A stretch of 64,000 bases of DNA. Origin: G963556115 sp963678205 (GTDB lineage Bacteria; Planctomycetota; SZUA-567). The translations under genes and the position numbers were made by a program. Below are positions 35,249 to 44,176 of the stretch, in pieces. Under the pieces are notes generated by a model. That model was not told the origin of the DNA. It made no database searches and saw only the letters and a list, made by a program, of their open reading frames with translations. Position 1 is the first letter of the stretch; every line of letters begins with the position of its first letter. The DNA lies in contig OY782760.1 of NCBI GenBank assembly GCA_963678205.1, positions 248,001 through 312,000 of the forward strand. The letters run 5' to 3'.

Positions 35249-35422
35249 AATTTTACCCCTTTATTACTATATCTACTATAAAAGATTATACTTAGGTTAC
35301 CTATTCACCCCGAGTAAAAACACAAAAATTTGTAAAAAATTATTTCGTAGATTGATATTATCGACTATACTATATTTAAGAAAGTGCTTATAAATAGTAT
35401 TACAAGAAGGGATCAATCAAAG

Positions 35423-36346
35423 ATGACAGCACTACACGGGAACAAGACTTCTATAAATTTCTCAAAGCTACCTTTAGCTTTCTGTAATGGGTTTACATTA
35501 AAAAAAGAAGCCTACTGGAACCGTCGTCCAATTCTTCAAGCTGGAACAACTATAAACACAACAATTATTGATTTTTACAAAGATATAGCTATGAACATCC
35601 CTGTATCTATAAAAATAGATCAGGCAACTAATAAATTAAAGCAACACCTTTTTGAAAATATGGCTGAATACAAGCAGCAAAATTCCCATAAAACGAATCT
35701 TAACATATCTCTTTCTGACGGCGAAATCCTTATGAAAGAAAATGACACTTTAGATAAAGACTGCTATATTCTTATCCAGGGTATTCTTTCAATATCAATT
35801 AATGGAGAAAATATCGGCAATATTTCTGACCACGGAATGCTGGTAGGAGAAATGTCATTCCTGACAGGTGAGCCAAGGAATGCAACAGTTACAGCAAAAG
35901 GTGATGCAACAGTACTGCGCCTAAGAAAAGCAGATAAAAACAGACTATTGCGCAATAACCCTACTATTACCATGACAATTCTTGAAGCATTAGTTTCCAA
36001 ACTGGATGACAACAATAATAAACTAATCCAGCTAAAAGATACAATATACAGCAATACAAATAAAGCAATTCTTCAGTCAAAAAAATTAGACCAAAATTAT
36101 AACTCAGTTATAAAAACTCTAATGCGTGAAGCTGGTATAAAAAAAGGCAACTTGGAAATACTAGAAAAAATGTTAAAGATACTTCAGGAGCATTTAGGGA
36201 ATAAGTTGTACTCAGGAGATGTTAATTCTGTATATAGAATGTTTCTAGACTTTGTAGAATACTACCGAAAGCAGTCAATCAACGAGAATATTGAAGGAAT
36301 TGTTCTCAAGGAAAATATGCCGAAATTGATGAAAGAACTATTCTGA
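35423..36346 (+). CDS. Cyclic nucleotide-binding domain protein without DNA-binding domain
   Basis: A 307-residue protein with a cNMP-binding (CAP-like) domain at about residues 70-190: beta-roll strands, then the phosphate-binding cassette VGEMSFLTGEPRNATVTA with the Glu and Arg that contact cAMP or cGMP. The rest is helical and has no recognisable winged helix, so it is probably not a transcription factor. It lies 25 nt upstream of a cyclase gene on the same strand. Starts at GTG 35384 or ATG 35591 are possible; ATG 35423 is used as a compromise (AGAAGGG about 11 nt upstream). Confidence 0.8.
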   Translation: MTALHGNKTSINFSKLPLAFCNGFTLKKEAYWNRRPILQAGTTINTTIIDFYKDIAMNIPVSIKIDQATNKLKQHLFENMAEYKQQNSHKTNLNISLSDGEILMKENDTLDKDCYILIQGILSISINGENIGNISDHGMLVGEMSFLTGEPRNATVTAKGDATVLRLRKADKNRLLRNNPTITMTILEALVSKLDDNNNKLIQLKDTIYSNTNKAILQSKKLDQNYNSVIKTLMREAGIKKGNLEILEKMLKILQEHLGNKLYSGDVNSVYRMFLDFVEYYRKQSINENIEGIVLKENMPKLMKELF

Positions 36347-36371
36347 ACCAGTATTTGAAAGAGTATTTCCA

Positions 36372-38372
36372 ATGGCTAAGCTGCAAATAATAACAGATAC
36401 AAACAATAAAGAAGTTATTGAATTAACCCGCCAAAACTACACCATCGGAAGAGGTGATAGCAATAGTATCCAGTTGTCAGATACCCGAGCAAGTCGACTG
36501 CATGCAAAAATCTATCGAGAAAGCGGCCACTACTATATTGAAGATATAAATTCTTCAAATGGCATAATAATTAATAAACGTAAACTTAAGAGAAATACTC
36601 GCTATAAGTTATGCAATAATGACGAAATACAAATAGGTAATACTAAAATTATTATAAAGGATCTTTCAGAAAATACATCAGCCCCATCAATCCCCGAATT
36701 TAATGAATATAATCAAGGCGGAATGTTATTCGATACTTCTGAGTATGACTTGAGTGCCACGCTTGACGCCTCAAGAAGTTTAGCTCAACTCTCAAAAGAA
36801 GACTACCACGATTCAGAGACTATAGTAAAAGCTATTAAGCGCCTGGAAGCAATGTGCATAATCTCTGAAGCAATAGGTAATATTATTAATATAGATAAAC
36901 TAATGAACAAAGTCATAGACACCGTATTTGGCATATTTCCTAAAGCAGACCGTTTATTTATATTATTAAAAGAAGGTGACAACTATAATCCTATTGCGGC
37001 ACGCTCGCGCAATAATCCTAAACATAATCTAAATAAGCTTATAATATCAACTACCGTACTCCGTACATGTACTACCACCTTAACATCTGTTTTGTCCAAC
37101 AATACCTCTAAAGATAAAAGATTCAACTCCGCAATATCAATTGCAAAACTTGCAATAAAATCACTTATCTGCTCTCCATTAGTTATTAACAATGAACTGT
37201 TAGGAGTAATACAGATAGAGAGAACTAACAGCTCATACGAATTTGACAAAACTGATCTGCAAATTCTCACTGGCATCAGTGGACAAATAGCAATTGCTGT
37301 AAAAAACATTTCACTAGCTAATGAGATTGATAAAGAATCAACTCAACGTGCAAGTCTCCAGCGTTACTTCTCACCGAATATGGTGGAAATGTTAATAAAT
37401 GGCGATATAAATACAGAACTTGGAGGAAAATCTTATAATGGTACTGTTTTTTTCTCAGACATAATTGGCTTTACCGCTATGAGTGAAAAAATGAAGGTTG
37501 AAGATGTCGTGACTTGTTTAAATCATTACCTCACCATAATGCAGAATATAATATATAAAAATATGGGTAACGTGGACAAATTTGGTGGTGATGCAATTAT
37601 GGCATTCTGGTCTATACCTAAGCATCAAAAAGATGATGAATTCAATGCAGTCCTAACCGGAATACAAATGCAAATAGAACTATACTCATTCAATCTTGAG
37701 CTTAAGCATAAGGACCTAGACGCCATACATATGGGTATAGGCATAAACACAGGAAGTTTTATAGCAGGGAACATCGGTTCAGAAGACAAAATTGAATTTA
37801 CTCTCATTGGCGACAATGTAAATCTTGCCGCCAGAATAGAAGCCCAGACATGTAAAACTCAAGTAATTTGTAGTGAAGAGACATTCAAACTGGTTTCTTC
37901 CAAAGTTACGAGTGTAAAGCTCCCAAAAGCAATCCTCAAAGGGAAATCCGATCCTTTACAAACCTACTCTATACGTGGTATTGAAATAAGCAATGGAAAG
38001 ATGCTGACGAATATACCTGTACGAATCATTACAAATGACAATCCACTACCCGATGAATTATTTATACTCACCGAAGTAAATAATAACACATCTGGTAAAG
38101 AGGTTACTATTACAGCCGACATAGAATTATCCATTTTTGATAAAATAAAGTTAAAATGTTGCTTGAATGAGTATCATGACTGCATAGAATTCACAGGCGA
38201 GATTATTGATGCTACAGCAAAAGAAGCATTATATGGAGAAAAATATACTGAATATAGATTAAATAATATCCAAGGAGATAAATTCCTCGAAATAATGACT
38301 CCCGGGTTCAATTATAAAACCAAACTTACATGGGAGCAAATGCCAAGAGAGAGAAAAATTGAAGGTAACTAA
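36372..38372 (+). CDS. FHA-GAF-class III nucleotidyl cyclase with PilZ-like C-terminus
   Basis: A 666-residue soluble signalling protein. FHA domain (about 1-95; TIGRGDSNSI, RASRLHAKI, NSSNGIIIN) reads phospho-Thr peptides; GAF (about 155-315); class III cyclase (about 350-535) with metal-binding FFSDIIGFTAMS, NVDKFGGDAIMAFW (Lys for adenine) and IGDNVNLAAR. The metal Asp residues are intact, so it should be active, most likely making cAMP. The tail (about 545-650) resembles PilZ (NIPVRIIT..., a run of beta strands), but the RxxxR motif is not clear. Paired with the upstream cNMP-binding protein; the next gene begins 1 nt after its stop. Confidence 0.87.
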   Translation: MAKLQIITDTNNKEVIELTRQNYTIGRGDSNSIQLSDTRASRLHAKIYRESGHYYIEDINSSNGIIINKRKLKRNTRYKLCNNDEIQIGNTKIIIKDLSENTSAPSIPEFNEYNQGGMLFDTSEYDLSATLDASRSLAQLSKEDYHDSETIVKAIKRLEAMCIISEAIGNIINIDKLMNKVIDTVFGIFPKADRLFILLKEGDNYNPIAARSRNNPKHNLNKLIISTTVLRTCTTTLTSVLSNNTSKDKRFNSAISIAKLAIKSLICSPLVINNELLGVIQIERTNSSYEFDKTDLQILTGISGQIAIAVKNISLANEIDKESTQRASLQRYFSPNMVEMLINGDINTELGGKSYNGTVFFSDIIGFTAMSEKMKVEDVVTCLNHYLTIMQNIIYKNMGNVDKFGGDAIMAFWSIPKHQKDDEFNAVLTGIQMQIELYSFNLELKHKDLDAIHMGIGINTGSFIAGNIGSEDKIEFTLIGDNVNLAARIEAQTCKTQVICSEETFKLVSSKVTSVKLPKAILKGKSDPLQTYSIRGIEISNGKMLTNIPVRIITNDNPLPDELFILTEVNNNTSGKEVTITADIELSIFDKIKLKCCLNEYHDCIEFTGEIIDATAKEALYGEKYTEYRLNNIQGDKFLEIMTPGFNYKTKLTWEQMPRERKIEGN

Positions 38373-38373
38373 A

Positions 38374-38880
38374 ATGTCTAAATTATTAAAATTTGGTGAA
38401 TACACTGTTGATTCATCAGAGCTGGAAACAGGTGAATATAAATGTGATCCTGCTCTCTGTAAAGGCAATGTATGCTGTGCCATATTTGACATTGCCGTTA
38501 CTTTTGAGGAGAGAATAAGAATTTCTGAATATATTTATGAACTATACAAATATTGCCCATGGCTAAAAGATTTTAAAAATGTCTTTAAAATTACACCATG
38601 TGAAATTTTGATAAAAAAAAGAGAAAACAACCTATGTCTATTTAACTGGGAAGATGAAGAAGGAAGAGCCTGGTGCGCATTGCATTCACTAGCTCTAGAA
38701 AAAGGAGAGAATCCTTTCAAGCTAAAACCATTAAATTGTTCACTCTGGCCATTTTTGAGAGATGGAAATAATAATCTTGAACTCGATAGACACACTAATG
38801 CACCATGCCTAAAACTTAATAATACTAAGGTTGAGAAAGACCCTGAGCTTTTAGCTATGCTCAAAGATATTTCAAAATAG
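38374..38880 (+). CDS. DUF3109/YkgJ-like Cys-cluster protein
   Basis: A 168-residue protein with cysteines spaced as in the DUF3109/YkgJ family of putative metal or Fe-S binding proteins: CDPALCKGNVCCAIFD near the N-terminus, NNLCLFNW, WCALHSLALEKG and LKPLNCSLWPF. The ATG at 38374 (AAGG 8 nt before) follows the cyclase stop by 1 nt; a TTG at 38359 is less likely. Its function is not known. The neighbours downstream are electron-transfer proteins, so a redox role is plausible. Confidence 0.8.
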   Translation: MSKLLKFGEYTVDSSELETGEYKCDPALCKGNVCCAIFDIAVTFEERIRISEYIYELYKYCPWLKDFKNVFKITPCEILIKKRENNLCLFNWEDEEGRAWCALHSLALEKGENPFKLKPLNCSLWPFLRDGNNNLELDRHTNAPCLKLNNTKVEKDPELLAMLKDISK

Positions 38881-38910
38881 ATAGCCATACGAAACCAAAG
38901 GAACAACTAA

Positions 38911-39702
38911 ATGAAGAAACATGATTTTAAATCGAAAATAGTCAGCAATAAAAAAATTGCCGAAAACTTTTATAGAATGGAACTTGAATCAAAAGGCATA
39001 CTATTTTCTGCAGGAGAATTTTTCCAAATCAGCGTCCCAACCCATATACTCCGAAGACCTTTTGCTCCATCATATTCTGATAGTGAAAAATTTGCTTATA
39101 CCTACCAAATTGTCGGAGAAGGCACTGAGATGTTGAGTAAACTAGCTGAAGGTACTGAATTATCTGTTATAGCCCCTCTTGGCAATGGTTTTACTATGCC
39201 AGAAGACAACAGCACTGCAATTCTTGTAGGCGGAGGATGCGGCACACCAAGTCTTGCACTACTGGCAACACAGCTCTCTAAAAAAAATGTTATAATCTAC
39301 TCCATAATAGGTTCACGTTCAAGCTGCACAGTTCTAGAAAAAGCAAGGCTTGAAAAATACTCTAAAAAAGTTGTTGTAACTACAGATGATGGCAGTGAAG
39401 GGCTCAAAGGGAATTCTGTTAATGGAGTCGAGAGTATCCTTAAAGAAGCAAAGTGTAATAGCAGCACAATAAATATTTTCTCATGTGGACCTGCCCCTAT
39501 GCTTAAAAGTCTTACACAACTTGCTAATAGAGAAAATATCAATACTGAACTTAGTTTTGAAGAAAGAATGGCTTGCGGATTCGGAGCATGTATGGGATGC
39601 GTCATTAAAATAAATTCAAAAAATACCGAAGAAGGCTTTGTGTATAAACGTGTTTGCCATGATGGCCCAGTATTTAATTCCAAAGAAATTTATTGGCAAT
39701 AA
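38911..39702 (+). CDS. pyrK: PyrK-like electron transfer subunit
   Basis: Ferredoxin-reductase-fold protein resembling the electron transfer subunit of dihydroorotate dehydrogenase B, 263 residues. FAD region RRPFAPSY and NAD-binding ILVGGGCGTPSLALLA are followed by SCGPAPML and a [2Fe-2S] cluster with Cys in ERMACGFGACMGCV and KRVCHDGP. All four ligands are present. pyrD is not next to it; instead a flavin/ferredoxin fusion starts 17 nt downstream, which suggests a NADH-to-ferredoxin electron route. PyrK is the best family name, but another partner dehydrogenase is possible. Confidence 0.85.
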   Translation: MKKHDFKSKIVSNKKIAENFYRMELESKGILFSAGEFFQISVPTHILRRPFAPSYSDSEKFAYTYQIVGEGTEMLSKLAEGTELSVIAPLGNGFTMPEDNSTAILVGGGCGTPSLALLATQLSKKNVIIYSIIGSRSSCTVLEKARLEKYSKKVVVTTDDGSEGLKGNSVNGVESILKEAKCNSSTINIFSCGPAPMLKSLTQLANRENINTELSFEERMACGFGACMGCVIKINSKNTEEGFVYKRVCHDGPVFNSKEIYWQ

Positions 39703-39719
39703 CCCATAGTAAGGAAAAA

Positions 39720-40394
39720 ATGACCATAAAAGAAATATATGAAGCTTTCGATGATATCGGTTGCATTACATTTGCAACTATAGATGGGAAGTATCCAGCC
39801 ACAAGAATAGCCCATTTCTTTGCTTATGATAATGACGGGCTTTATTTTAGAACGATGAACACCAAACCTTTTTTTCATCAATTAATGAAACACAAAACCG
39901 TCTCTGCATGTGGGATTTACGGAGACGGCGAGGTTGAGTACGATGAAGAGGATATGCCATTATTTGAAAGAAGTTATACAGTAAGAGTAACTGGGGACGT
40001 AAAAACTGTCAGCCCGGATTCACTACGCAAGAAAGCAAAAAAGGATAGTTTGTTCGAGCTGGGACTCAAAGATATGGAGCGCTACAGAGCAATGCGCACC
40101 TTTGTCCTCTACAGAGGATATGGTGAAATTTTTGACTTCGATTTTGAAAAGGAACATAGAGATAATAAACTATTCAGATCTTATTTCAGTTTTAATGGAC
40201 TCGAACAACCTTTTAGAGGGCTCAAGATAAATCAGGAAAAATGCACCCAATGTGGTGCTTGTGCAGACACCTGCACTTTTGATGCAATTGAAAAAAATTC
40301 AAAAGGTTACAAAATTATCAACCATAAATGTGATGCCTGCGGAGACTGCACAATTACCTGCCCAGAAAAAGCTATTGATGTAATAGTTGAATAA
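39720..40394 (+). CDS. Pyridoxamine-phosphate-oxidase-like protein fused to 2x[4Fe-4S] ferredoxin
   Basis: A 224-residue protein. The N-terminal about 145 residues form a split-barrel flavin-binding (PNPOx-like) domain, with ITFATIDGKYPATRIAHF and RTMNTKPFFHQL. The last 60 residues are a bacterial ferredoxin with two [4Fe-4S] sites: CTQCGACADTC and CDACGDCTITCPEKA. The fusion should pass electrons between flavin and ferredoxin. AAGGA precedes the ATG at 39720; a start 27 nt upstream would overlap pyrK. Last gene of a five-gene run ending in a terminator. Confidence 0.87.
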   Translation: MTIKEIYEAFDDIGCITFATIDGKYPATRIAHFFAYDNDGLYFRTMNTKPFFHQLMKHKTVSACGIYGDGEVEYDEEDMPLFERSYTVRVTGDVKTVSPDSLRKKAKKDSLFELGLKDMERYRAMRTFVLYRGYGEIFDFDFEKEHRDNKLFRSYFSFNGLEQPFRGLKINQEKCTQCGACADTCTFDAIEKNSKGYKIINHKCDACGDCTITCPEKAIDVIVE

Positions 40395-40403
40395 ATAAAC
40401 TAT

Positions 40404-40440
40404 AATGCGGGCAAAGAAAAATACTTTTGTCCGCATTTTT
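40404..40440 (+). terminator. Rho-independent terminator
   Basis: A 12-bp stem with one G-T pair (40404-40415 and 40426-40437) and a T-run directly after, 10 nt past the ferredoxin-fusion stop. Confidence 0.85.
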
Positions 40441-40445
40441 GCAGA

Positions 40446-41210
40446 TTACATATTATCAGTTGAAAAATAATTCTTTATTGTCACCCCTGTTACCTTTTTA
40501 ACAACCCTACATAAATGGCTCTGGTCTGAAAACCCGCATTCAAGAGCAGCAGAACTTGCAGACACACCTTTCTTAATCAATGACAAAGCAGAAGCAACGC
40601 GTCTTTTATCAATAAATGCTGCAGGACTCATTCCATACTGCTTCACAAAAGAACGTTGAAAGTTATATTTACTCATTGACACATATTCAGCGATATCTTC
40701 AAGGGTAATCTTTAAAGCATAATTATCATTAATAAACTTTACACTTATGTTTATGGCTTTTGTTATTTCATTAAAACTATCATTATTAAAGAGATCACTA
40801 CATCCAGATATGACTCCTTTGATTATTCGCTGTTCCAGCTCAGAACCAACATAAAGGTCGCCTATACACTTAAACAACTCTCCAAATAACTCTACAATAG
40901 TTGCACACTTACCAAAAGTACTCAATCTACGTAGATCCCCAGGAGATATTGATAAAGCAACATAATCATAACCACCATCAAATCCAGATAAGCATGAATG
41001 TTCCTGAAAAGGCTTTAAAATAAAGACTTCGCCTGAGGTATGCAGCATAGAGACACCATTTGAAACTGTAATTCTCGCTCCATGTAAGAGCCCACCAATA
41101 ACATATGACTCATGAGAATGTCGAGCAAAATCATGTATTATATTCTGAGCAAAAATTGCTTTGAGTTTAAGTTCATTCCCAAGGACATATTCGGTAATTT
41201 TACTCTTCAT
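40446..41210 (-). CDS. AraC family transcriptional regulator
   Basis: A 254-residue regulator with an N-terminal cupin-type sensor (HDFARHSHESYVIGGLLHG, FILKPFQEHSCL) and a C-terminal AraC double helix-turn-helix (about residues 155-250; ITLEDIAEYVSMSKYNFQR, ALECGFSDQSHLCRVVKKV). This layout is typical of AraC proteins with an AraC_binding domain. It lies 27 nt downstream of a cupin gene on the same strand, so the two likely form an operon and sense a related small molecule. Target genes unknown. Confidence 0.9.
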   Translation of the reverse strand: MKSKITEYVLGNELKLKAIFAQNIIHDFARHSHESYVIGGLLHGARITVSNGVSMLHTSGEVFILKPFQEHSCLSGFDGGYDYVALSISPGDLRRLSTFGKCATIVELFGELFKCIGDLYVGSELEQRIIKGVISGCSDLFNNDSFNEITKAINISVKFINDNYALKITLEDIAEYVSMSKYNFQRSFVKQYGMSPAAFIDKRRVASALSLIKKGVSASSAALECGFSDQSHLCRVVKKVTGVTIKNYFSTDNM

Positions 41211-41237
41211 AATCTCACATAAATTTACTATATAAAA

Positions 41238-41627
41238 TCAAAAAAACTTTGCCAAGAGGGTCAATCCGCCAGGACCAGCCTTTACACTATGCTTTACACC
41301 TTTTGGCATAATACTAATCACACCTTGACAATACTCAACGGTCTCTTCGCCAAGAGTAGCGCCCCCTTCACCATCAATAACCTCATGCATCTCCCACTGA
41401 TCTCCATGAATATGCTCTTTAAGTTCACACCCAGGCTGAATATTAACAATTAAAGCACAAATTACATTATTACTCTCTTCTTTGCTAATAAGTGTCTTAA
41501 TCTGTACTCCTGTATATTCAGGATGTGCACACCACTCTATGTTTCTATACCTCTTTATCCCACCTTGAGCAATAAGGATTCCATTAGCAAATCTTTCTCC
41601 AACACTTACTTCTTTAGCAATATCCAT
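41238..41627 (-). CDS. Cupin domain protein
   Basis: A small single-domain cupin (about 129 residues). GCELKEHIHGDQWEMHEVIDG carries the His/Glu/His residues of cupin motif 1, and MPKGVKHSVKAG gives motif 2. The ATG at 41627 has GGAGGAG 6 nt before it; a start at 41672 is in frame but lacks support. First gene of a pair with an AraC regulator. Enzyme or binding protein cannot be told. Confidence 0.85.
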   Translation of the reverse strand: MDIAKEVSVGERFANGILIAQGGIKRYRNIEWCAHPEYTGVQIKTLISKEESNNVICALIVNIQPGCELKEHIHGDQWEMHEVIDGEGGATLGEETVEYCQGVISIMPKGVKHSVKAGPGGLTLLAKFF

Positions 41628-41721
41628 TTTATTCTCCTCCAAAAATATGTCAACAAAACTACTACTCAACAAAGTCTATCAAAAGAAGAGCCACAAATAT
41701 TGTACAATCTTGCTAAAGTTA

Positions 41722-41754
41722 ACAAAAAAAACTTACTGGCAAACCAGTAAGTTT
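41722..41754 (-). terminator. Terminator of the initiator tRNA
   Basis: A perfect 11-bp stem (41729-41739 and 41744-41754, loop CAAA), followed on the minus strand by seven T, 8 nt past the tRNA 3' end. Confidence 0.9.
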
Positions 41755-41761
41755 AAATATT

Positions 41762-41838
<77 letters not shown>

Positions 41839-41890
41839 ATATATTATTTTTTAAACAAAGGAAGATATTTCCGTTTCCTTTATGTTGAAT

Positions 41891-41918
41891 ATTATAGGTG
41901 GGATTCGTTTATAGTCAA
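41891..41918 (-). promoter_or_regulatory. Promoter of the initiator tRNA
   Basis: On the minus strand TTGACT (41918-41913) and TATAAT (41896-41891) with 16-nt spacing, about 50 nt upstream of the tRNA. Confidence 0.8.
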
Positions 41919-42523
41919 TAGGATTAATAAAAAAACTAATTAATAACATAACTCATTATTTCACAATTATATATAACTACCTATAAAATTAACATTTACC
42001 CGAATATAAAGTAATTCTGATTATCTGTATTAAGATAATGCCTACAACCAGCGATGAAACTATCAATTCTCCAGTTTTTATTAAGCCTGCTTGCAACGCA
42101 AAAATAATATCCCTGAAAGAATAATAAATTAAGAACCGCTGTATATACATCAGGAATCTCTCTCTTTGAAATTATAGTAATAATAATATGCGAAAAAATA
42201 TTATTTAATAATATAGCTCCTACATAGTCATAATACAAATATTATAACCTTCCAGCATTACTTTTGATATACAGTAAAGTATAGCATAAGCAAGTAATGT
42301 AAAAACAATCATTACCCCCCCCCAAAAACCTTACTTTATTCACATACCAAAGCTCATTATAAAAATATTGCTTAATTAAGATTATTCAGAGTTGTCAATA
42401 AAAGAAACCAGCATTTTAATTTTGTTTACATCCACTCCCTATAAAAGATATTTACAGTATATAAACTAATTGACAGGACAAATTGTTTTTACCATCAAAG
42501 CTTGGCCAAAAATCACTTTAGTC
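41919..42523. other. Non-coding gap with C9 tract
   Basis: No supported gene. It contains a run of nine C (42314-42322), striking in AT-rich DNA. A minus-strand 80-codon frame (41996-42238) opens with TTG and has no SD; its middle is faintly like the N-terminal part of serine acetyltransferases, so a decayed fragment is possible but weak. No glycine riboswitch was found upstream of gcvPB. Confidence 0.5.
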
Positions 42524-42552
42524 TTGTCTTTTTACTCGAATTATGCTATAGA
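42524..42552 (+). promoter_or_regulatory. gcvPB promoter
   Basis: TTGTCT (42524-42529), 17-nt spacer, then TATAGA (42547-42552) with a TGC extension before it. The gcvPB ATG lies 55 nt downstream. Confidence 0.6.
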
Positions 42553-42607
42553 TTATATATCATAATTATTGGATATTTCCACCATAGAACAATATAAAGG
42601 CATACAA

Positions 42608-44077
42608 ATGCAGCTAATCTACGAAAAAAGCACAAAAGATAGGAAAACATACCAGTTACCCGATATTGATGTTCCTGCAAATGACATTAATAGCCTTTTA
42701 GGTAACTTAAAACGAAAAAACGCTGCCGAACTCCCAGAACTTTCTGAATTGGAAGTTGCAAGACATTTTGTAGCACTTGCTGAAAGAAACCATTCTGTTG
42801 ATAAAAATTTCTACCCTCTTGGCTCATGCACAATGAAGTATAACCCAAAAATTAATGAAAAAGTAGCAGTACTTGAGGGTTTTACAGGGCTACACCCATA
42901 TGTTGAATTTTTTAGAGCACAAGGAACCATGCGCATGCTCTATAAACTTCAAAAAGATCTTCAAGAAATATGTGGAATGAAGGAGTTCACTCTCGCACCA
43001 ATGGCGGGTGCTCATGGTGAGTTTGTCGGTATGAGTATGATAAGAGCATACCATGAAAGTCGAGGTGAAGCAGAGCAGAGAAAATATGTCCTAATTCCTG
43101 ACTCTGCACATGGAACCAATCCGGCAAGTGCCTCGATAGCTGGATTTAAAGTAAGATCTGTTGCAAGTAACCCTGAAGGCGAAATAGATATTGCCGACCT
43201 TGAAGACAAAATGGGAGATGATGTTGCAGGCATTATGCTTACAAACCCAAATACTTTGGGATTGTTTGAAACAAAGATTCTAGAGATATCAAAAATTGTC
43301 CATAGTGGTGGTGGTCTGCTTTATTATGATGGGGCAAATCTCAATGCGATCTGTGGGGTCTGTCGCCCTGGTGATATGGGATTCGACGTAATCCACCTAA
43401 ACCTCCACAAAACATTCAGTACCCCACACGGTGGTGGTGGACCAGGTTCTGGCCCTGTAGGAGTTAGCGAACGTCTAGTTTCTTTCCTCCCAGTACCGCG
43501 TATTGTTAGAGCAGAAATTGAATCTCCAGAAATCGAATTTATATGGTCGAATAAATTCCCGCAAAGCATTGGAAGAGTCTCAAGTTTTTATGGGAACATT
43601 GGCGTATGCCTTAAAGCATATGCATATATTAGAAGCCTTGGAGCAGAAGGTATCAAAGATGTTGCGCGCTATTCGGTACTAGCAGCAAACTATCTTAGAG
43701 TTAAACTCAAGGATTTCTTCCCAACTCCATATGATAAACTCTGCATGCATGAATTTATATCTACACCATCTGAAGAACTTCTCAACAACGGAGTACACAC
43801 CCTAGATATTGGTAAAGGATTGATAGAACGTGGAATACATCCACCAACTGTATACTTCCCACTTATTGTCCAGGAAGCAATAATGATTGAACCAACAGAG
43901 ACCGAACCTCTAAGAATTCTCGATGAATTTATTGACGCGATGCAAGAAATCGCCATAGATGGTAAAAACAACCCTGAGATACTTAAAAATGCCCCAACAA
44001 ATACTCCTGTAAGCCGTCTCGACGAAACTCAAGCCGCAAGAACTCCAATTTTAACATACCCAACAACTATTAAATAA
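42608..44077 (+). CDS. gcvPB: Glycine dehydrogenase (decarboxylating) subunit 2
   Basis: PLP-bearing subunit of the two-subunit P-protein of the glycine cleavage system. 489 residues. The PLP lysine lies in LNLHKTFSTPHGGGGPG, and YPLGSCTMKYNPK, APMAGAHGEF and HGTNPASAS are family signatures. The ATG at 42608 follows AAAGG; a TTG at 42569 is less likely. gcvPA, gcvH and gcvT are absent from the window, so the system is scattered. A perfect terminator follows. Confidence 0.94.
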   Translation: MQLIYEKSTKDRKTYQLPDIDVPANDINSLLGNLKRKNAAELPELSELEVARHFVALAERNHSVDKNFYPLGSCTMKYNPKINEKVAVLEGFTGLHPYVEFFRAQGTMRMLYKLQKDLQEICGMKEFTLAPMAGAHGEFVGMSMIRAYHESRGEAEQRKYVLIPDSAHGTNPASASIAGFKVRSVASNPEGEIDIADLEDKMGDDVAGIMLTNPNTLGLFETKILEISKIVHSGGGLLYYDGANLNAICGVCRPGDMGFDVIHLNLHKTFSTPHGGGGPGSGPVGVSERLVSFLPVPRIVRAEIESPEIEFIWSNKFPQSIGRVSSFYGNIGVCLKAYAYIRSLGAEGIKDVARYSVLAANYLRVKLKDFFPTPYDKLCMHEFISTPSEELLNNGVHTLDIGKGLIERGIHPPTVYFPLIVQEAIMIEPTETEPLRILDEFIDAMQEIAIDGKNNPEILKNAPTNTPVSRLDETQAARTPILTYPTTIK

Positions 44078-44117
44078 TAGTTTTAACTTACCCAAAAATT
44101 AATCATTGACTCCAAGG

Positions 44118-44150
44118 ATATGCATACTGATAATACTACAGTATGCATAT
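44118..44150 (+). terminator. Terminator after gcvPB
   Basis: A perfect 12-bp inverted repeat (44118-44129 and 44139-44150) with a 9-nt loop, followed by TTTGTTTT. An ATG inside this hairpin is therefore not the start of the next gene. Confidence 0.85.
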
Positions 44151-44176
44151 TTTGTTTTAAACATTTAGGAATAAAA

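Noticed and set aside
41996..42238. An 80-codon minus-strand frame faintly like the N-terminus of serine acetyltransferase
   Set aside because: TTG start, no SD, low-complexity ends and only a short weak resemblance; at best a decayed fragment.
42353..42607. Glycine riboswitch upstream of gcvPB
   Set aside because: None of the conserved aptamer stems or joining sequences could be found; only a plain promoter is visible.
44120..44176. ATG at 44120 as start of the GT87 protein
   Set aside because: It lies in the gcvPB terminator hairpin with an SD only 1 nt away; GTG at 44177 has a normal SD and starts just before the first membrane helix.
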